Shown here: positions 57,190-64,000 of the stretch, piece by piece | How positions within the stretch are numbered: position 1 is the first letter of the stretch | How the letters are laid out: every line of letters starts with the position of its first letter | Source: Phymatolithon calcareum | Lineage: Eukaryota > Rhodophyta > Florideophyceae > Hapalidiales | NCBI GenBank assembly: GCA_977006965.1 | Contig: OZ345367.1 | Coordinates: forward strand, 1,736,001 to 1,800,000 | DNA length: 64,000 nucleotides | Reading direction: 5' to 3' | Made by a program: the position numbers and the translations under genes | Notes under the pieces: generated by a model | What the model was told of the DNA's origin: nothing | The model's input: the letters and a program-made list of their open reading frames with translations, nothing else | Database searches by the model: none

Positions 57190-57791
57190 CGAGTGGTACT
57201 TGGCTCTACTTTAGGTGTCCAAGGTGTCAGGTGTAGCACACACACCACCTCGATTGCATAAGAGATTTGTACAACTTTATTGTCCTCTCCGGGGGACTCC
57301 GTTAGTGCATACCACAAGCCGTCTGAGAGTCCCGAGGACATTTTTTGACTTCATGATTCTGTCCACTAATTTAGAATTTGAGATCACTCCCTCAGAAAAA
57401 TTATCTCCCAGGTATTTCACTTCCCGTTGTAACTTCAGTATTCTTTCAGATATTTGAAAATGATGTCTCACAGTAGCCCTTGTCCACGGGATGACGCTTC
57501 TCTTCGTGTCCCACTTCATTTCGTTTCCTGGACCCGTTCTGACACCAAGTCAAGAATTTCTTGGAGTCTCTTCGCTTATGTTTCTGTCAGCTTGAGGGCA
57601 CCCGCGAAAAGCTTACAATGCTCTTTTTCCACATGCTTCGAAATTGAGTCAAACACCATTGCGAATATGTCGATAAAAATATGGTGGAGGCTTGGGGTTA
57701 AGGGAGAACGTTGAGCCACACACTTGTCGATCATGAAACACTTAGCATCATCCGTCTGGATAAATGATGGCTCCAGGAACGGCATACCCAT
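57190..57791 (-). pseudogene. LINE RT fragment, motif C destroyed
   Basis: On the minus strand KCVAQRSPLTPSLHHIFID is RT motif B. The motif C position reads LFAGALKL, so both catalytic aspartates of FADD are lost. Downstream LQREVKYLGDNFSEG and KNVLGTLRRLVVCTNGVP are the usual thumb segments. The frames 57576-57791 and 57277-57519 are offset. Confidence 0.75.
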
Positions 57792-57814
57792 CTCCGATAT
57801 ACTTGGGTCGGGAT

Positions 57815-58045
57815 ACGTAAGGATTTATTAAAAAGCTCCCAACGCCTCACCCAGGAGCCACAGGGCTCGTTTTTCGAACGGTTTTTCTAATGTAGCATAG
57901 TCTGGTCACTCATGAACTCCTTAATTCATGTTACCTTACAAACAAGTGCAAGTGTGAGTCGTTTGCACTCATCTTCCATATCAGGGCCCATCTGCAATGA
58001 CTGTAACATACTCTGGAGCACAAGCAGCTCATTTATCGCAGTGAT
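57815..58045 (-). pseudogene. Family Z remnant, copy 3, cut by a hAT end
   Basis: The minus strand reads TAINELLVLQSML, DECKRLTLALVC, then the 3' end with GGCGTTGGGAGCTTTTTAATAAA. Its upstream part is missing beyond the hAT terminus at 58046. Confidence 0.7.
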
Positions 58046-58215
58046 CAGGGGCCGAGCCAATTTGATTGCAGGGGATTGCTGTCTATGAAGCAATCTCGCA
58101 ATCGAATTGCTCCTAGAATATCTTTGCAATCCCAACTGCAAACCCGCCTCGCAACAGGAAGCAATCCCTACTGCAATTCAACGATTTGCAATCAATCCCA
58201 TTCTCAATTCGATAA
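58046..58215. mobile_element. hAT-type element, one end only
   Basis: Starts CAGGGGCCGAGCC directly after GCAGTGAT and is packed with GCAAT/ATTGC words to about 58205. The other terminus is not seen; the sequence changes to a different repeat at 58248. Confidence 0.6.
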
Positions 58216-58247
58216 ATCCGCTACTTTTTCTGAGGCTTAGCACTCTA

Positions 58248-58471
58248 TTGTCGGCCGGGTGATGATCAGTAGGGGTTGTCGCTCGGTGGAGAGGCCCATA
58301 TGCGGGCCGATCCCACCGGGCGACAATCTGTTGTCGGCCGGGTATGATTATTTATCACGGTGCTTTACTCACAGGCCAAGATAAAGTCCATTCCCGGCCT
58401 AGATTCGTCGAAAAAAGTTCTACATAGGCAGCTTCACGAGTCATAATTTAGTGTCATCACTCGGCCGACAA
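58248..58471. repeat. MITE-like inverted-repeat element
   Basis: TTGTCGGCCGGGTGATGA at the left is mirrored by TCATCACTCGGCCGACAA at the right, one mismatch in 18. An internal hairpin at 58278-58327 (TTGTCGC(T/C)CGGTGG arms) and a second start TTGTCGGCCGGGTATGA at 58333 suggest nesting. The block TACATAGGCAGCTTCACG recurs at about 59930 in the foldback element. Confidence 0.75.
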
Positions 58472-58604
58472 GGTTCCTGTCCGACACCACCATCCACCGC
58501 AACCCCGGCACGGAACATGCCCGCTAGACCCTGCCGCCGAGCCTAGCTGGCACCACCAATCGTCGCCCACGCCGCCACCATCCGCCGCAACTCAGACACC
58601 CAAC

Positions 58605-59099
58605 ATGGCCGCCGTGTCGCCGAGCCTGCCTCGTCGTTCACGCCGCCCAACTTGGCTTTGCACATGGTACGCAACCTGGCGCATTTGCTGCAAGGGGACA
58701 GAAGGCGTACCGGGAAACGCTGTTCCTTACGTGCAGCTGTACAATGGAGTGATCGAGAAGGGCGGTCACAGCGATGCGGCAGTTGCACTTCGAACAGGTC
58801 ATCGGGACTTAAACTCGCTGAAGTCATACCACGGCCTGCTAGGTGGCATTAGTTCCAGACAGCAGAGTTCGTTAAACAGTAAGCTTCTCGTGGACGTGGA
58901 TTGTGATCAGAAACCGTTGGAGAAAGCTAAGTTCGATAGTGACAGCGTTGCTAAAGGTCAAATCTCGGCAGCTTCTGGACCCGCTGTCCTTGAATGTGTT
59001 CCTATCTCTGACACTCCACTGGATCTTCCAGCCCCAAGACCTGGCTATATTTCCACCTCTGCGTTTCCAGATACCAATGATCCACGTAGAGAAACGTGA
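58605..59099 (+). CDS. Possible tyrosine-recombinase C-terminal fragment
   Basis: A 164-codon frame in which GHSDAAVALRTGHRDLNSLKSYH resembles the end of tyrosine recombinases (a TGHR box followed by a Tyr after S-L-x-x-Y). Such domains occur in Crypton-type DNA transposons and their relatives. The N-terminal part (58605-58700) is probably out of context. The Arg box upstream was not identified. It is likely a transposon remnant. Confidence 0.45.
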   Translation: MAAVSPSLPRRSRRPTWLCTWYATWRICCKGTEGVPGNAVPYVQLYNGVIEKGGHSDAAVALRTGHRDLNSLKSYHGLLGGISSRQQSSLNSKLLVDVDCDQKPLEKAKFDSDSVAKGQISAASGPAVLECVPISDTPLDLPAPRPGYISTSAFPDTNDPRRET

Positions 59100-59550
59100 C
59101 ATCTGCTATTGGTAGCTTCGTAGCTAACAGTACTACTGTCAACATTAATGTGCACTATCACAAGAACCAGTAGGGTTTTATTTCTCTAGATCCTCTTCTA
59201 ACAGAATTAAAGATCCAAGAATGCCATTGGAATATAGGGATATACTGCAGCACCAAACATCCAATTGCAATATCTACCAGTATGAGTTCATTTAAAAACT
59301 ATGCCGATATCGACTGATCAGCTTGTGAACACACGAAATCGGCACAGTTTTTCTCGTGAATACACTGCAGCACCGATTATCTCCAGAGACAACAACTGAG
59401 CCTCGACGACTTTTTGTTGCTTGCTTCCTTCTCTACGAAGAGGGAATCCCTACGCGTCGTCACTAGGCCCTGCACAGTCTCCCTGCTGTAATTACACAAC
59501 GGACCTTTTACTCATCCTCGACTTGCGGAAGCTATAGTAAAGAAATAAGA
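59100..59550. other. No recognisable gene
   Basis: Contains two similar phrases with GCCGATA(T)CGA and CTGCAGCACC at 59247-59380; nothing else. Confidence 0.4.
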
Positions 59551-60393
59551 TTCTATTTTTTCAGAAAGAGCTACTTCTCTTACTCGACGAACGGGTCGGC
59601 ACTTTTGGTTTAAAAAATTATTCATTTTGGAACGACGGGCTAAGTGCATGAACTTGATACGTGGACTGAATGATTAAAATTTTCTATTTTTCCAGGCAAT
59701 GCTAGTTATCTTCCTCGATGAATGGGTCGGTAATTCTAGTTTCAGAAAAATTGGTTCGTTTGGAACAACGGGTCAAGTACAAGACCTTGATAAGTGAACG
59801 CCTGATTAAACTTTTGAAATAAATTTCCATATCATAGCATTTCATATTATTGCAAATTATGGCCTTTGTTCAACGTCTGCAAGGGCAAAACAATTGTCTT
59901 TTCCAGCCCAGATTAGTCGAAAATAAATTGCTACATAGGCAGCTTCACGTGCCATAATTTATTATCATCTCCCGGCCGCCAATAAATTATGACCGAAGAA
60001 GCTTCCTATGTTACAGTTCACACTTTTCAAATGTGTGCAGGAAACAACCTTTGCCAGGTGCGCGCAGGTAGCAAAGATAACTCATAAAAGTCGAAACTAT
60101 GAAGCAGTTATGATACATTTATTTATTACAAAAGTTTAATCAGCTCCTCACTTGTCCAGGTCATGCACTTGACCTGTTATTCCAAAATAAACTAATTATT
60201 TTGAAAGCCAAAGTACAGACCCGTTCGTCGAGGACGACAAGTAGCTCGACTCCGAAAAATAGGATTTTTTAATCGTTTGGCTCACTTGTCAAAGTCATGC
60301 TCCTGACTTGTTGTTCCAAAAGGAACTAATTATTTTGAAACAGCCGATACTGACCCGTTCATCAAGATCTTGTCTTGAAAAAATAGAGTTTTT
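59551..60393. mobile_element. Foldback-type element with tandem units in each arm
   Basis: Left arm 59551-59813 has two tandem units of about 130 bp (GACGAACGGGTCGG and TTTGGAACAACGGGTCAAG blocks). Right arm 60128-60393 has two units in reverse orientation. The inner part is also mirrored around about 59975 (ACATAGG, AGCTTC and CATAATTTATT on both sides). Long inverted repeats built of tandem units are typical of foldback elements. No coding capacity. Confidence 0.8.
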
Positions 60394-60889
60394 TATCGAA
60401 TTTTTATGGTGTGGCAAATCGGTGCATAAGGAACCGGCTTGTCCTGGGCTACAGCAAGGATATTCTGCCCTATAAAAGCGCTGCATTAAATTATCATCGG
60501 CCTGCTGAAAAGCGGGTTGGCGCCCGGAAGGATCGGTCCGTATATGGGCACTCTGCTCCAGCAAGGTGTATTCCGGAAATAGAATGCTTGAGAACGTGGG
60601 TGATGGCTGTCAGAAAATGAGGATCTGTAGGAAATTCTCTGTCTGTCTCTCCGGGAGGAGAACAGCAGCAGAAAGGTTTTTATTGTTAGGTCTATTGAGA
60701 TTACAGATGATTCTCCGGAGGTCTAACCCTAAGGTACACGTGGAAAGAGAATTATATCTCGGCACTCACGGATCCAGCAGTGTCAGCAGCATTTATGTTT
60801 AGTTCTTTCACACGTCCCCTCGGGAGTGTCGAGACTAAAGACATTCTTCTCAATACCCGTTACCAGCAGCTGTCGATGAACCTATCCGG

Positions 60890-61012
60890 GAATGGTTTAG
60901 CTCAGTGGTTTACCGCGTGGCGAGGGAGTGATCGAGGGATGACCACGCACAACCATGGGGACGGGCCGTGCGTCAGTTCGATCCTTATGAGGGCCCGACG
61001 GTGCCACTAACA
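60890..61012 (+). ncRNA. tRNA-like sequence with pol III boxes
   Basis: GTTTAGCTCAGTGG (box A) and CAGTTCGATCC (box B) lie about 80 nt apart, too far for a plain tRNA without an intron. The acceptor strands do not pair. It may be a SINE head or a tRNA pseudogene. It differs from the head at 28366-28461. Confidence 0.45.
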
Positions 61013-61691
61013 ATATTTTCTTGCTATCATCAAACAGCAGCATCAATAATCAACAGCAGCACAAATCAATCAGCATAATCAATCAAATTTTCAGCATCAG
61101 CATATATCAATAATCATCTTTATCAATCAATTCAATTTTTCGTTTCAATCCCTTCAGGGCCGCAGCTTTTCAAATATTTCGTAAAGCGGCAGCAATTTCA
61201 TATAATTCGCAAGATTCAGCAGCAATTTCAAATAAGTCCAAATATTCAGCAGCAATTTCAAAAGTTCCAAATGTACGGAAGCATATAATCTGCGACATTT
61301 CCGCAGACTGCAACCTCCGGCGCACGGCGGCCCAACGATCCCGATGTTGTGTCAAGGTGGTTTCCTTTTTGCATGCCGCGAACAGCGAGCACAACATGTC
61401 GATGGTGCGCAGCGGCGCGGCGGATGGTGAAGGTTCGGTGGCTGCGTGGCGATTCTCGTGGGGCGTTTCGGCGGCAGCGCGGCGATGAATGTTTAGTGTG
61501 AAGACGGTGCGGTGGCAGCGGATGTTTGATCGTGTGGCGGCAGTGCGGTGGCAATGGATTTTGTTGAACGTGTGGCAGCGTGGTGTACAAGAACGGCACT
61601 GTGGGTGTGAAGTGTATGGATCGGCAAATGTCATGGCGAGAAGGTTGCATGGAAGTTGGGCACGATGGCAGCGATGCGAGCGCGATGGATG
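61013..61691. other. CAG/CAA-rich low-complexity region, probably copia 3' LTR/UTR
   Basis: 61030-61270 repeats AATCA and CAGCAGCAATTTCA motifs; 61290-61690 is GC-rich. The stretch sits where the 3' LTR of the copia element (minus strand) should be, but the other LTR is outside the window, so limits cannot be set. Confidence 0.4.
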
Positions 61692-61808
61692 TTACAAGCT
61701 CATGTTGTAAAGGTGCAACATGAACAGCAAGGCTGCGAGCGTCATCACCTTCGTTAGAATATCGGCTGGTTGGTCACTTGTTCTGACGTATTCAGTGCTG
61801 ATGACTCC

Positions 61809-62834
61809 TCAGGTGATAAGTTCGCGAACGTGATGGTGTCTCAGATCGATATTCTTGGTTCGGGCGGTGCTGTGCGTTTTGGATGCGAGCGTTGCAGCGG
61901 TCGTGCTGTTGACGAGTGTCGTTATCGGACTGAAGATCGTGTACTCGGACCATGGTGTTTGGTGGCACATTTCCCAGTACAGCTTTCGCATCCACGAGAA
62001 ATCTCTGCTGCAGGACGATAATGCGACGTACTCAGCTTCCCCGGATGACAAGGTGATGACGGTTTGTCGGCGGCTTTTCCAATGGACGAGAGAGTTGTGG
62101 ACACAGATAAGGTATCCCGTCGTGGACCTCCGTGTCTCAATATCTCCACCCCAATCGGCGTCAACGGACGCAGTGAGCGATGATGAATCCAGTTTGCCGT
62201 TGCGACGGTAGTGAATGCCGAGGCTGGTACTACCGGCGAGGTATCGGAGACCACGTTTGACGAATTCCAGATGGCGATATGTGGGAGCGTGAGTGTGACA
62301 GGCGAGTATCCCTACCGGGAAGCTTATGTCCGGTCTCGTGCACACTGCGAGGTACAAGAGGCCCCCGATTATCGCCCTGTATGCTGCGTGGTCCCGGCGA
62401 TCTAGAACTTCTTCGTGTTGTACCGCAGGCATGAGGTTAGCTTCTACTGGCAACGGTGTTCGTGCCGGGTTGGCATTTTTTGTCCGTACTGCCGAAGAAG
62501 TGTTTTCGCGTACCTCTCTTGATTTCAACTCTTTCGGACTTCGTGTGATCGTCCAGCCAATGAACGAACGCAGAGCCCCAAACATTCGAACATCGTACGT
62601 CGCCTGCAGTTTGGCTTTGACGTCTTCGAGGAAGTTTCTGTCGTTCGACGCGAATGCTATGTCGTCCACTACCACGGCAATGATGAGGAATCTGTTTTGA
62701 TCCTTCAATAAGTACAGCCGTTCATCGAATTTCGAAATGCAGAATCCCCAGCTGGTGAGCAATACGTGCAATGCTGATCCCCAGATGTTCCCGGCTTGCT
62801 TTATACCGTAAATGGCCTTATCTAGACGGCACAC
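61809..62834 (-). pseudogene. Copia RT (C-terminal half) and RNase H
   Basis: DKAIYGIKQAGNIW is the copia RT segment KALYGLKQ. IIAVVVDDIAFAS holds the catalytic DD. RNase H shows ASVDADWGGD, the STTGYLICVHNSLVHWKSRRQ block and LSSGEAEYVALSS. The key acidic residues are intact in this part. Confidence 0.9.
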
Positions 62835-63775
62835 GTGACCTGGCTTATCTTCTCTTCTTCAAGAGTTCGTGGGCTGTCGCATGTAAATGGGAACGTCGAT
62901 CTTCCCGTACTGGTTCGCGTTGGATACACCGCCCCTTCGAGGATGATGTCTTCGCTGGCGACAAACGCGAGAAGCAATCGAATGGTTTCATGCGAGGGGA
63001 CTGGTGCGTACAGCGTGTCCGGGTCAAAATCGACATACGCTTCTTGGTAATCACCGCGAGCGTTTACCCTTGCTTTGCACAAGTACTGCGATCCTTCTGC
63101 ATCGAGTGGTTTGACCTTGAACACCCAAATGTATTGCAGGATGTCCATGTCCAGTGTGGGAATGACGTACGACCATGTGCCTCTCTTTATGTGGGCGTCA
63201 TAATCTCGATCCACGGCTGCAGTCCATGCTGGTTTTTGACACGCTTCTACAAACGATCGTGGTACCCGATCAGCTGCAATAGCTAGCGGATGTGCGAGGT
63301 TTGGATTCTCACGATGCAAAGAAGCATAGCAGTGGATGAGATGTGCCTCAGCGCTGGGGTTGTTGTCTTCTGCTTCGATGGATGCTCGTTGTGACAATCC
63401 GTCAAGAAGTGTGGATATACCTGGTAGATGGTTGTCCTGCATGACTTGAAAGTCTCTGCGGCGTACTACTTTGACGACTCCACGCGCCGGATTGAACACA
63501 CGGATGAGTCGCGTGTCACTTTCCATGCCGACAAATCGAGCGGGCTCCGATCTTAGAAGGAACTTCTTTCGTGCTGCTGTTGGTGATCGGTAAATGAACG
63601 CGAATCCGACCTGTCCGAATTCGACTACGTTTCTGAAGTCCACTTGGGCATTCGGGTGCCACTTCAGTATGGGCAGATCTCTGCCAAGTCGGCTTGATGG
63701 CGTGCGGTTGCGCAACCAGGTCGCGTGTTCGAGAGCCTCGCCCCAGAGTGTCTTTGGAAGTTCAGTGGCGAACAT
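62822..63775 (-). pseudogene. Copia integrase C-terminus and RT N-terminal half
   Basis: LPKTLWGEALEHATWLRNRTP is the conserved end of the copia integrase. RSFVEACQKPAWTAAVDRDY, RGTWSYV, IWVFKVK and CKARVNARGDYQ are the first RT blocks. DTLYAPVPSHETIRLLLA precedes a frameshift near 62860 into the next frame. Confidence 0.9.
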
Positions 63776-64000
63776 GAGTACTCTGGCTCTGACCCAGTGC
63801 TCTTGGACGAGTCTTTCGGCTGTTCCATTGCTCTCGGGTGCCTATGCAGGAGATGGTGGTAGGCGAATTCCTTGGTCGTAACAGAGCTGTACCACAACGC
63901 TGGAGAAGATTTAACCGGCGTTGTCCAGTCGAATGGTCTTGATGTGATGACAGTGTTCAACGAATTGCTTTTCTACTCTGGCCTTGTACTCCAGGAGAGC
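63750..64000 (-). pseudogene. Copia integrase core, partial
   Basis: IKTIRLDNAG carries the second catalytic Asp, followed by an in-frame TAA. PESNGTAERLVQEH carries the Glu, preceded by another stop. The first Asp is outside the window. Confidence 0.8.

Larger units (their letters stand above)
61692..64000 (-). mobile_element. Ty1/copia element, 3' part, running off the window
   Basis: The minus strand encodes integrase, RT and RNase H in copia order, ending at a TAA at 61692. The terminal QPADILTK motif, typical of copia pol ends, is near 61740. There is an in-frame TGA at about 61792, stops in the integrase and a frameshift near 62850. The 5' portion (gag, protease, 5' LTR) lies beyond 64000. 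Confidence 0.9.

Noticed and set aside
61258-61650. Overlapping His/Arg/Pro-rich ORFs on the minus strand
   Set aside because: They arise from GC-rich low-complexity sequence where the copia 3' LTR/UTR should be; no domain is visible.

Overview
This window is nuclear DNA from a eukaryote whose genome is dominated by decayed transposable elements. Evidence for a eukaryote: a chromodomain-bearing Ty3/gypsy element, a Ty1/copia element, several LINE families with simple-repeat or A-rich tails, a tRNA-derived SINE, hAT and piggyBac-like DNA transposons, TATA boxes, and a spliceosomal intron with a GTACGT donor and a TACTAAC branch point. There are no bacterial operons, ribosome binding sites or CRISPR arrays. 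Sparse, nearly intron-free host genes amid nested repeats would fit a red macroalga, but that assignment is an inference and I am not sure of it. LAYOUT. 1-7.3 kb: LINE reverse-transcriptase remnants, a truncated SINE copy, two unnamed repeat families (R1 and R2) and the family-Z coding remnant. 7.9-17.5 kb: a decayed chromovirus with about 310-bp direct terminal repeats, gag, protease, RT, RNase H, integrase, chromodomain and an unusual antisense ORF. 17.5-24.4 kb: an R1-like fragment and a piggyBac-like element, itself split by a hAT element and flanked by a LINE. 24.6-26.1 kb: a putative host gene for an eight-span membrane protein, with an inverted fragment of itself nearby. 26-34.4 kb: nested repeats, including a full-length 452-bp SINE, two fused LINE RT fragments, R1 with a LINE inserted in it, and a precisely delimited 800-bp hAT element. 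35.2-38.6 kb: the clearest host genes, an MFS transporter with one intron and a secreted Cu/Zn superoxide dismutase, both on the minus strand. 38.7-43.9 kb: intergenic. 43.9-46.6 kb: a 2.7-kb DNA transposon with 29-bp terminal inverted repeats. 46.6-60.4 kb: more piggyBac, hAT, LINE, family-Z, tyrosine-recombinase-like and foldback elements. 61.7-64 kb: the 3' half of a Ty1/copia element running off the window. MAIN OBSERVATIONS. (1) At least three hAT elements share dense TTGCAAT-type subterminal words; their boundaries are set by target duplications and, for all three, by unoccupied homologous sites elsewhere in the window. (2) The window holds an unusual number of near-perfect, almost spacerless palindromes. 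Several occur as adjacent pairs of the form L-L'-R'-R. In two cases a comparison inside the window shows that the palindrome is a secondary inverted duplication of flanking DNA. This could be the trace of hairpin-capped break repair, transposon excision or template switching, or an assembly artefact, and it is the pattern most worth following up.
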